Positions 1 to 5,893 of a stretch of DNA of 33,240 nucleotides are shown piece by piece. The DNA is taken from positions 1 through 33,240 of the forward strand of contig CAUJDH010000041.1 in the NCBI GenBank assembly GCA_963169225.1, read 5' to 3'. The notes beneath the pieces are model-generated. The model was not told the origin of the DNA. It saw only the letters and a program-made list of their open reading frames with translations, and did no database searches. The first letter of the stretch is position 1. The number at the start of each line of letters is the position of its first letter. Made by a program: the position numbers and the translations under genes. This DNA is from Actinomycetota bacterium. GTDB lineage: Bacteria; Actinomycetota; Actinomycetes; S36-B12; UBA10799.

Positions 1-384
1 GCGTTCGTGGTCCGTAACCCCGACGAGAACCATCTGACGGTGTACCGCTGGCTCTTGGAACGCAACCGAAAAATCTATGCACTCGCTTATGCCTCGGACC
101 AATTCGGCGATATCTACCTTGTCGGCAAGTTTCCTCACTCATCGATGAACCCAGACGAGCTGGATCGGATCTTCGGATCTATTGCCGAGAATTGCGATGG
201 CATGTTCGATCACTTGCTCGAACTTGGATTTAAGACATCGATTCAACGCGAATGGGCATGGCGACTCTCACGCGGCGAATCAACGCGCAACTTGGCAGCG
301 TTCACCCATCTCAAACCTGATGCGGCCGGGGACGACGAAGCGTCAGGATCCTGGGACTCTGTACCCACACTGCCAAAGGATTAG
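1..384 (+). CDS. YbjN-domain protein, C-terminal part (truncated by window edge)
   Basis: The reading frame is open from base 1 to the TAG at 382-384, so the start lies outside the window; the first visible residues are [11 protein letters not shown]. The visible 127 residues have the alpha/beta character of YbjN-domain (type III secretion chaperone-like fold) proteins, with a short aromatic strand ([19 protein letters not shown]) and a Leu-rich helix. In actinobacteria a YbjN gene typically lies between mshA (mycothiol glycosyltransferase) and the phosphoglycerate mutase gene, and gpmA follows here after 14 bases. An upstream mshA is therefore likely (inference). The molecular function of these proteins is not established; a chaperone or regulatory role is only suggested by the fold. 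Confidence 0.75.
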   Translation, partial: AFVVRNPDENHLTVYRWLLERNRKIYALAYASDQFGDIYLVGKFPHSSMNPDELDRIFGSIAENCDGMFDHLLELGFKTSIQREWAWRLSRGESTRNLAAFTHLKPDAAGDDEASGSWDSVPTLPKD

Positions 385-398
385 GGCAGAATACAGAA

Positions 399-1181
399 AT
401 GACCTCAGTAGACAACTCAGAAAATAACTCAGCACCCCTTGGCAAATTGATCTTGCTTCGCCACGGCCAGAGCACGTGGAACGAGAGCGGACAGTTCACC
501 GGATGGGTCGATGTTGACCTCACCGATCAAGGTCGCGCCGAGGCACTACGCGGAGGAGAACTCCTCGCCGAAGCTGGAGTGCTCCCAGATGTGCTGCACA
601 CCTCACTGTTGCGTCGAGCAATCGAGACTTCTCAGTATGCACTTGGTACTTGTGATCGCCATTGGATTCCGGTCAAGCGTTCGTGGCGACTCAACGAACG
701 GCACTACGGCGCGCTACAGGGAAAGAACAAAGCGGAGACCCTGCAAGAGTTTGGGGAGGAACAGTTCTATGAATGGCGCCGATCGTTCGATACGCCACCA
801 CCTGCGATTGACCCGGACACCGAATACGCACAGACGTACGATCCTCGTTACCGCGAGCTCGCACCAGAGTTGCTACCTAGCACTGAATGCCTGGCCGATG
901 TAATCGACAGGATGCTGCCCTACTGGTACGACGAGATCATTCCGGATCTACTAGCCGGCAAAAACGTGCTCGTCACTGCCCATGGCAATTCACTGCGCGC
1001 ACTGGTCAAGCATCTCGAAGGTATTTCGGATGAAGACATCGCCGAACTCAACATCCCCACCGGCATCCCGCTGCTCTATAACTTGGACGCCAACCTGAAG
1101 CCCGTCGGTGGACGCGGCGAATACCTGGATCCCGACGCCGCCAAAGAGGCCGCTGCAGCAGTCGCCAACCAAGGCAAATAA
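399..1181 (+). CDS. gpmA: 2,3-bisphosphoglycerate-dependent phosphoglycerate mutase
   Basis: Interconverts 3- and 2-phosphoglycerate in cytosolic glycolysis and gluconeogenesis by way of a phosphohistidine. The family signature [11 protein letters not shown] lies at residues 19-29 with the catalytic His at 22. The acid/base Glu100 sits in [12 protein letters not shown], and the second active-site His195 in [11 protein letters not shown]. Length is 260 aa, with a hydrophilic N-terminal extension of about 15 residues before the first strand, which is normal for actinobacterial forms. It starts 14 bases after the YbjN stop, so the two genes are probably cotranscribed. The Shine-Dalgarno is weak (AGGG about 13 bases upstream). 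The gene ends 9 bases before a strong hairpin terminator. Confidence in function is very high; the exact start is slightly less certain. Confidence 0.97.
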   Translation: MTSVDNSENNSAPLGKLILLRHGQSTWNESGQFTGWVDVDLTDQGRAEALRGGELLAEAGVLPDVLHTSLLRRAIETSQYALGTCDRHWIPVKRSWRLNERHYGALQGKNKAETLQEFGEEQFYEWRRSFDTPPPAIDPDTEYAQTYDPRYRELAPELLPSTECLADVIDRMLPYWYDEIIPDLLAGKNVLVTAHGNSLRALVKHLEGISDEDIAELNIPTGIPLLYNLDANLKPVGGRGEYLDPDAAKEAAAAVANQGK

Positions 1182-1190
1182 AACCAATAC

Positions 1191-1224
1191 AAAAAGGGAC
1201 TGACCAAATGGTCAGTCCCTTTTT
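1191..1224. terminator. Bidirectional rho-independent terminator between gpmA and the histone-like gene
   Basis: A perfect 15-bp inverted repeat (left arm 1191-1205, AAAAAGGGACTGACC; right arm 1210-1224) encloses a 4-base AAAT loop. The A-run and T-run at the outer ends supply a U-tract in both directions. It lies between two convergent genes (ends at 1181 and 1239), so it can stop transcription from both sides. Confidence 0.93.
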
Positions 1225-1238
1225 GGTGGATCTAGGGT

Positions 1239-1715
1239 CTAGCGGTTGACGAGCTCACGAACCTTGTCGATTGCATCGCTGAAGCGATCAAGGTACAGCT
1301 CGTGCAGTTCACCAGCGAACTCCTGAACACGCTCAGGCGCGCCGACTACCGCGTCTTGAGCGGTCTCGAGACGCTCAACGACCTCGGTGCGAAGTTCGTC
1401 CGTAGAAGGAAGGTCGAGCTTGCGAAGGTCGATGGTCGGAACCTCGACGCCGAACACGGTCGACTTCTTGACAGCCGAAGCTACCCGGTTCTTGCTCGAT
1501 ACAGTCTTGCGAGCAGTGTGCTCCTTGACTGGCTTACGAACTTGGCTAGGAGCCTGAACCTGGCGGGCCTTGGTGACCTTGGCAGGAGTCTTAGTCTTCG
1601 CCTTGGTCGCAGCTGGCTTGCGCGTCGTGGTCTTTGCCTTAGTTGCAGCTGGCTTCTTCGTGGTCGTCTTGGCCTTTGAAGCGGCTGGCTTCTTTGTCTT
1701 GGCAGCGGTTGCCAT
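1239..1715 (-). CDS. Lysine/alanine/proline-rich histone-like protein with C-terminal amphipathic helix (HBHA- or phasin-like layout)
   Basis: A 158-aa, strongly basic protein. Residues 1-50 are a disordered tail built of three 12-residue repeats (KKPAASKAKTTT, KKPAATKAKTTT, RKPAATKAKTKT) of the kind found in histone H1-like proteins, in the tails of actinobacterial HU proteins, in HBHA and in PhaF phasins. Residues about 85-158 carry regularly spaced Leu/Val with many Glu/Asp, predicting amphipathic helices (e.g. TDELRTEVVERLETAQDAV). This part resembles the helical half of mycobacterial HBHA, but the order is reversed because HBHA has its Lys-rich tail at the C-terminus. I chose the ATG at 1713-1715: AAAGGG lies 9 bases upstream, whereas the ATG three codons earlier abuts that sequence. 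Nucleoid binding or granule/surface association are both possible; I do not recognise a named family. Confidence 0.8.
   Translation of the reverse strand: MATAAKTKKPAASKAKTTTKKPAATKAKTTTRKPAATKAKTKTPAKVTKARQVQAPSQVRKPVKEHTARKTVSSKNRVASAVKKSTVFGVEVPTIDLRKLDLPSTDELRTEVVERLETAQDAVVGAPERVQEFAGELHELYLDRFSDAIDKVRELVNR
1587..1694 (-). repeat. Three tandem 36-bp coding repeats (12-aa basic units)
   Basis: Three consecutive units encode K/R-K-P-A-A-S/T-K-A-K-T-T/K-T. The codons differ between units (AAG/CGC, GCC/GCT, ACG/ACC), so the protein repeat is better kept than the DNA repeat. This points to selection on the basic motif rather than to a very recent duplication. Confidence 0.85.
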
Positions 1716-1777
1716 GTGAATCATCCCTTTCAGAGATATTTTGTGGGCTTGGATAGTGATGTGTAGAGGTCCGGGAA

Positions 1778-1783
1778 TCTATA
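1778..1783 (-). promoter_or_regulatory. Candidate -10 element for the histone-like gene
   Basis: On the minus strand the sequence reads TATAGA(T), close to the sigma-70-type consensus, 62 bases before the chosen ATG. I see no convincing -35. It lies in the 248-base gap 1716-1963, the longest gene-free and visibly A/T-richest stretch of the window, in which I find no other gene. Confidence 0.35.
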
Positions 1784-1963
1784 CCTTCACCTGCAGTTAT
1801 GTTGTTGCCCAACTAAGGACTACCTAAACAGAAATAGCCAATAATTACTGTGAGTCAGCACACGTTCATGATCAACTTCTAAGATTTTTTACATAAACCA
1901 ATACGGTACGTAATGGGTTGCAAGCTGAATGTAATGAACGAATGGAAATCTGGAGTCGAATTA

Positions 1964-2479
1964 CTACGAAGCGTTACGGCGAATGCGAGCGTGTGCCAGC
2001 AAGTCATCTACCTGAGCAGCACCTGAAACATAACGCTGAGTTAGTTCAGAGGAAATAGTGTCTAGCTCTACGTGAACAGCGGCCCGATCTCGCGAAACAA
2101 GCTTCTCGTGCTGAGTAAGAACTTCGATCGCTGTTGCCAGCTCATCGTCACTCAATCCGCAGGGGTCAGATTTGGTGGTGTCGGCGATAACACGCGAAAC
2201 CTCGCCGCTATGCGAATCCTCATCGACCGACTCACTAATGCTCGCGTTGATCGGAACATGACGTGAAGCCGAGGATTTGCCCGATTGTTCGTCAGCAAGA
2301 ATTTGTGGGAGCTTCTCGATAAGGGAGGAATCACCTGAACCGCGGCTAGCTAGCTCTTCTCTAAGGATGTCTATGCGGCCTTGCAGCATGCGACGCAAAT
2401 ATGAGATCTCTTGTTCTTCGCCTTCGAGCGCGCGACGGCGATCACGCAAAGCATTAATCTCAATTGCTGAGTAGTCCAC
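1964..2479 (-). CDS. rsiG: RsiG-family anti-sigma factor (c-di-GMP-responsive)
   Basis: RsiG proteins bind WhiG-type sigma factors in complex with cyclic di-GMP through two antiparallel helices, each carrying E(x3)S(x2)R(x3)Q(x3)D. Numbered from the GTG start, the first helix has E22, S26, R29, Q33 and D37 (within EQEISYLRRMLQGRID), an exact match. The second has E125, S129, R132, H136 and D140 (within EKLVSRDRAAVHVELD), matching except His for Gln. An acidic, low-complexity linker of roughly 60 residues joins them. I chose GTG at 2477-2479 because GGGAGG precedes it by 4 bases; an ATG at 2495-2497 (six residues longer, weaker AGG) is the alternative. No whiG-like sigma gene is in the window. 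The motif match makes the family call firm; partner and physiological role are inferred. Confidence 0.88.
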   Translation of the reverse strand: MDYSAIEINALRDRRRALEGEEQEISYLRRMLQGRIDILREELASRGSGDSSLIEKLPQILADEQSGKSSASRHVPINASISESVDEDSHSGEVSRVIADTTKSDPCGLSDDELATAIEVLTQHEKLVSRDRAAVHVELDTISSELTQRYVSGAAQVDDLLAHARIRRNAS

Positions 2480-2575
2480 AGTTCCTCCCGAACACATGTG
2501 CTGACCTAAAACCAACGTAACTTAACCCTCGGGGGATGTGGCGGAAGACACACTTGTCACCTATCGGGCCTTGGG

Positions 2576-3670
2576 CTAGGCAACAACGATGACTTGCTGG
2601 GTGGCAGCAACAGTCGGTGAATCTTCCTCATCGCCGAGCGCCACTTCGAGAACATCTTCAACTGGCACGGAACGTTTGAGCACAGCGAGCGCGATGGGGC
2701 CAAGTTCGTAGTGCTGAGCGACAGTGCCAACTCGACCAATAGCACGACCATTCCACAGGACATCCGCCCCGGTTACCGGCAGATCGCCAGCTGATCCATC
2801 AAGATGTAGCAAAGCGAGCCTGCGAGGTGGCTTGCCCATATTGTGAACCCGAGCCACCGTTTCCTGCCCTCGGTAGCACCCTTTTGCCAGATGGACGGCA
2901 GGACCTATCAGCCCGAGTTCGTGCGGCAAAGCACGATGGTCGCCTTCCAGAGCTGAACGGGGAACTCCAGCGGCAACACGCAGTGCTTCGAACGCCCATG
3001 TTCCGGCCAAGTCGTCTCGTTCAGCCAAAAAACTCTGTAGATCCACTCGAGGAATCAGCGCTAGTACTCCAGTGAGGCTTCCCGGACGCTCGGGCACGTA
3101 TTTAGCTGCGGTTCCGCCTCGGTCCTCTCCAGCGTCCGTCTCACCTGTTCCTAAAAACTCTGCCGGAGGGTTCCAAATGATGACCGGATCAAGTCCCGCC
3201 AAAACCTCGATAGCTGCATCGGCCACAGCCGCGCTGCCATCTTCAGGAACAGCCAGCCAAAGCGCAGCCCAATCGTTCGACGTGTCTTGGACGGCAACAT
3301 CTCGCATGAACCGCATCGAATCCAAGTACGCCACCAGTCCGTCGACCTGGCTTCGTTCTGAGATGAGCCAAGTCACTACACCGTCATCTACTAGCCGCAA
3401 TTCATGTTCCACATGACCCTTAGGGTCAAGGATCAAGGCCATGGATGAGCTGCCCGGCACAAGATTGGCGACAAGCTGTGAGGTGAGATCGTTGAGCCAA
3501 CTCAGCCGATCCGACCCGGATACTGATACGACACCCAAATGTGAAAGGTCGACGACTCCCCCACGCTCAACGAGAGCGCGTTGCTCACCAAGAGGGTCAC
3601 CATAGTGCCAAGCCACACCATGGTCGACTGACTCGTCCGGTGCTGCTATCGCCTGGTCGATGCTCGCCAT
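2576..3670 (-). CDS. ygfZ: YgfZ/GcvT-family folate-binding Fe-S maintenance protein
   Basis: YgfZ is a tetrahydrofolate-binding relative of the glycine-cleavage T-protein, needed for repair or assembly of some Fe-S enzymes. The signature KGCYRGQE is at residues 263-270, followed by TVARVHNMGKPPRRL. The N-terminal GcvT-like half carries LSHLGVVSVSGSDRLSWLNDL (residues 43-62 region). At 364 aa it has the usual actinobacterial length. The ATG at 3668-3670 is preceded by GAGG with 5 bases between. It lies 39 bases after the nitrobindin-like gene on the same strand, so the 51-aa protein, nitrobindin-like protein and YgfZ probably form one operon. Its many likely clients nearby are the Fe-S subunits of complex I (inference from context). 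Confidence 0.93.
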   Translation of the reverse strand: MASIDQAIAAPDESVDHGVAWHYGDPLGEQRALVERGGVVDLSHLGVVSVSGSDRLSWLNDLTSQLVANLVPGSSSMALILDPKGHVEHELRLVDDGVVTWLISERSQVDGLVAYLDSMRFMRDVAVQDTSNDWAALWLAVPEDGSAAVADAAIEVLAGLDPVIIWNPPAEFLGTGETDAGEDRGGTAAKYVPERPGSLTGVLALIPRVDLQSFLAERDDLAGTWAFEALRVAAGVPRSALEGDHRALPHELGLIGPAVHLAKGCYRGQETVARVHNMGKPPRRLALLHLDGSAGDLPVTGADVLWNGRAIGRVGTVAQHYELGPIALAVLKRSVPVEDVLEVALGDEEDSPTVAATQQVIVVA

Positions 3671-3709
3671 GGAATCCTCAAATCTTGGCTGAAAAGTAAG
3701 TGTGGAACC

Positions 3710-4336
3710 TCAGTCAGTTTGGAAATGCTGTGGGTCGCCGATATAGCTGGCCCGCTTAAGCTGAGCCGCAAGGTGGTTCTGCATTGGTTGTCCAACGGCA
3801 GCCATATCGAAGGCCCAGAACAAGTCCTCGTTGTTGAGTCCATACATCCGCTCACTAGCGGTGTACTCCTTCGAACCCTCGACTCCAACGATTACGTCAG
3901 ATTTGAGTTCGGCACGAGCACCCTTGATCACTGCATTCTCGATCGAGGTGACGGTGTTCTCACCCAACATCAGCTCGCTATAGCCATTCGAGTAGGTCAT
4001 CAATACTTGAAGCTTGTCCTCAACGGGACGCCAATAACCAGTCTCAGAAAGTGCCTGCCTGACCTTATTACCCTCATCATCCACGATCCAACTAAGACTT
4101 TGGTAGTAAAGGAACGGACGCCCGTCGCTCCAAAAGCGAAGCTCTTGACCAAACCGGAAGTCCTCAATTGTTGGGTACTGGCCAAGACCAACACCAACCC
4201 AGGTACCGATAAGCCAAGCGAGCGGGACGATCGGTTCTGGCAGTTCGCTGGGCACTGGTGGAGCATCGACCGGAGCCGACGGCACCGATGTCTGATCAGA
4301 CTGCTCGTCTGCTGATGTGGCTTCTTGTTCCGACAT
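3710..4336 (-). CDS. Nitrobindin-like haem-binding beta-barrel protein (FABP/THAP4-like family)
   Basis: A 208-aa protein with a disordered, acidic Pro-rich N-terminus (residues 1-37) followed by a ten-strand-barrel domain. The family hallmark GTWVGVGLGQYPT lies at about residues 44-56. The C-terminal motif MQNHLAAQLKR places a conserved His (about residue 188) where nitrobindins have their proximal haem ligand. Characterised relatives (plant and mycobacterial nitrobindins) bind ferric haem and isomerise peroxynitrite or bind NO. I chose ATG 4334-4336: TTAGG precedes it by about 9 bases, whereas the longer frame's N-terminal segment overlaps the upstream small ORF and has no family resemblance. 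It follows the 51-aa membrane protein by 10 bases and precedes ygfZ. Confidence 0.88.
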   Translation of the reverse strand: MSEQEATSADEQSDQTSVPSAPVDAPPVPSELPEPIVPLAWLIGTWVGVGLGQYPTIEDFRFGQELRFWSDGRPFLYYQSLSWIVDDEGNKVRQALSETGYWRPVEDKLQVLMTYSNGYSELMLGENTVTSIENAVIKGARAELKSDVIVGVEGSKEYTASERMYGLNNEDLFWAFDMAAVGQPMQNHLAAQLKRASYIGDPQHFQTD

Positions 4337-4346
4337 AAGTGCGAAC

Positions 4347-4502
4347 CTAAGATGATGAATCGTCGTTCGCGATTGCCGAACCACTTGGTGTTGCCGTGAC
4401 CGGGGCATCTGTTTTGAACAGGCGCACGATCACATAAATCGCGAACCACAAGGTCGCAACGGCGACGATGACCATGAGCGCGGTGAAAATAATGTGCAGC
4501 AT
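4347..4502 (-). CDS. Small single-pass membrane protein, 51 aa
   Basis: This frame is missed by a 60-codon cutoff. It runs from ATG 4500-4502 to TAG 4347-4349 and encodes a hydrophobic segment (residues about 4-28, including IIFTALMVIVAVATLWFAIY) followed by an Arg/Lys boundary (VRLFK) and a polar tail ending NDDSSS. That is a normal N-out/C-in or signal-anchor layout. The next gene's ribosome-binding AGG overlaps its stop, and only 10 bases separate them, so cotranscription with the nitrobindin-like gene is likely. A TAAGCT hexamer ends exactly 6 bases before the ATG, suggesting leaderless translation; an AGGAGA also abuts the ATG but is too close for an ordinary Shine-Dalgarno. I do not recognise a family. 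Confidence 0.68.
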   Translation of the reverse strand: MLHIIFTALMVIVAVATLWFAIYVIVRLFKTDAPVTATPSGSAIANDDSSS

Positions 4503-4508
4503 TCTCCT

Positions 4509-4514
4509 AGCTTA
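4509..4514 (-). promoter_or_regulatory. -10 hexamer (TAAGCT), leaderless promoter of the 51-aa protein operon
   Basis: TAAGCT on the minus strand fits the actinobacterial TAnnnT -10 and is separated from the ATG at 4502 by 6 bases, so transcription would begin at or next to the start codon. It is one half of a divergent pair with 4532-4537. Confidence 0.55.
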
Positions 4515-4531
4515 TCGCTAAGTTACGCCGG

Positions 4532-4537
4532 TATCGT
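4532..4537 (+). promoter_or_regulatory. -10 hexamer (TATCGT), leaderless promoter of the DsrE-family gene
   Basis: TATCGT is followed by 7 bases and then the ATG at 4545. It lies 17 bp from the oppositely oriented TAAGCT (4509-4514), so each -10 occupies the place of the other's -35. Confidence 0.5.
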
Positions 4538-4544
4538 CAAGGGC

Positions 4545-4904
4545 ATGAAGAAGCTCGCTGTGAAGATTGCCAGCTCCCCCACCGATCTCGAACGCTGCAC
4601 TCAAGCACTAACTGTCGCTGCTAGCGCCTTGGCAGCAGGTGCCGAAGTTCGATTGTGGTTGGCAGGCGACGCGGTGCAGTTTGCTTTGCCTGGATTTGCG
4701 GAGTCACTCAAACTTGAGTACTCGATGTCGCTTGCAGAGCTACGAGATTCGATTCTCAGCCTTGGCCAGATCTATGCCTGCACCCAATGCCTTGCCCGCC
4801 GTTCCCTAGACCAAGACGACCTCTTAGACGGGGTTGAAATTGCAGGAGCTGCGGCCTTCGCAGAACAGATCCTCGATGAAGGTACGCAAGCGTTGGTGTA
4901 CTAG
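4545..4904 (+). CDS. DsrE-family small protein
   Basis: A 119-aa alpha/beta protein starting MKKLAVKIASSPTDLERC. It has the DsrE-like alternation of strand (KLAVKIA), helix with small residues (ALTVAASALAAGAEV), strand (VRLWLAGDAVQFAL) and a late cysteine motif YACTQCLARR (C79, C82). DsrE/TusD relatives use a cysteine in this region to carry sulfane sulfur, but many actinobacterial members have no assigned role, so sulfur transfer here is only a suggestion. I preferred ATG 4545 over an in-frame GTG at 4494: the family begins at MKK, a -10 hexamer sits 7 bases upstream, and the longer version would overlap the divergent gene. Its TAG overlaps the opposing stop of the polyprenyl synthase by 4 bases. 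Confidence 0.85.
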   Translation: MKKLAVKIASSPTDLERCTQALTVAASALAAGAEVRLWLAGDAVQFALPGFAESLKLEYSMSLAELRDSILSLGQIYACTQCLARRSLDQDDLLDGVEIAGAAAFAEQILDEGTQALVY

Positions 4905-5893
4905 GCAGAGCGTTCTACGACGAAGTCACAGAGTGACTGAAGCGCGCGCTTCACCTCAGCATTGTCGAGCGTCGAGACATCCTGCCACGCTTCATCCGCC
5001 CACTTGCGAGCCTCCGCCTTGGCCGCTGCCAACGCTGGGTGCGCGCGTAGCAGCTTGAGTGCCTCAGCATGATCGGCATCGTCTGGCAATGGCCTGGACA
5101 GAAGTTCAATCAAGCGAGCATCTTCAGGATCGTTCGACTGCACAGCCAACAGACCAGGCAGGGTGAGGATGCCTTCGCGGAGGTCAGTTCCCGGTGTCTT
5201 ACCCGAGACACTGCCCTCACTCGTAATGTCAACAATGTCATCAGCCAATTGGAATGCGACGCCCACCTTCTCGCCGTATGAAGTTACCTGGGCGATCTCC
5301 TGCTCGGATGCACCGCCGAACATGGCACCGAACTGAGCGGAAGTCGCGATCAACGAACCTGTCTTATCGGCCAGTACCTGCATATGGTGTTCGACCGGAT
5401 CTTCACCATCGACCGGGCCGACAGTCTCATGGATCTGGCCAGTAACCAAACGTTCGAAAGTTTCCGCTTGAATCAAAACCGCCTCGGGTCCAAGCCCAGC
5501 CAAGAGTTTGGATGCCCTGGCGAACAAGAAATCGCCGGTCAAAATCGCAACGGTATTGTCCCAACGGGCGTTTGCGCTAGCGGTTCCGCGGCGACGAGCG
5601 GCTTCATCCATAACGTCGTCGTGATACAGCGTCGCAAGGTGCGTGAGCTCAACTACGACAGCAGATTCCGCAACGCCGTCTCCGTTGATGTCACCCAGGC
5701 AGGCAGCAAGCAGCGTCAATAACGGACGAAAGCGCTTACCACCGGCAGCGACTAGATGTTTGGCAGCGTTGGCGATGAACTCGTCATCAGAGTGAACTGA
5801 CTGCTCAAGCAAAGTCTCAACCCGGTCGAGTCCTTCACTAAGAGTCGCCTCAAGTTCGGCGTCACCAAGTTTGCTAAGAAATCCCTGGCTCAT
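4901..5893 (-). CDS. Polyprenyl (E-)diphosphate synthase, likely for the menaquinone side chain
   Basis: An elongating trans-prenyltransferase that condenses isopentenyl diphosphate onto allylic diphosphates to make the long isoprenoid tail. Both Asp-rich motifs are intact: DDVMD at 92-96 with the following RRRG, and DDIVD at 218-222. GGKRFRP at 51-57 binds isopentenyl diphosphate. At 330 aa it has the normal length for medium- or long-chain enzymes. Its ATG overlaps the nuoN stop as ATGA with no clear Shine-Dalgarno, so translation is probably coupled. Position at the end of the nuo operon, with men genes in the window, argues for a menaquinone role; the chain length cannot be read from the sequence. 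Names used for relatives include hepB, ispB and grcC. Confidence 0.92.
   Translation of the reverse strand: MSQGFLSKLGDAELEATLSEGLDRVETLLEQSVHSDDEFIANAAKHLVAAGGKRFRPLLTLLAACLGDINGDGVAESAVVVELTHLATLYHDDVMDEAARRRGTASANARWDNTVAILTGDFLFARASKLLAGLGPEAVLIQAETFERLVTGQIHETVGPVDGEDPVEHHMQVLADKTGSLIATSAQFGAMFGGASEQEIAQVTSYGEKVGVAFQLADDIVDITSEGSVSGKTPGTDLREGILTLPGLLAVQSNDPEDARLIELLSRPLPDDADHAEALKLLRAHPALAAAKAEARKWADEAWQDVSTLDNAEVKRALQSLCDFVVERSA

Noticed and set aside
1725-1963. Possible hidden gene or small RNA in the A/T-rich gap
   Set aside because: I found no frame with a start and ribosome-binding site and no strong hairpin; only a candidate -10 for the histone-like gene.
4000-4449. 149-codon minus-strand frame overlapping the nitrobindin-like gene and the 51-aa protein
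   Set aside because: No motif, and it runs across two better-supported frames in another phase.
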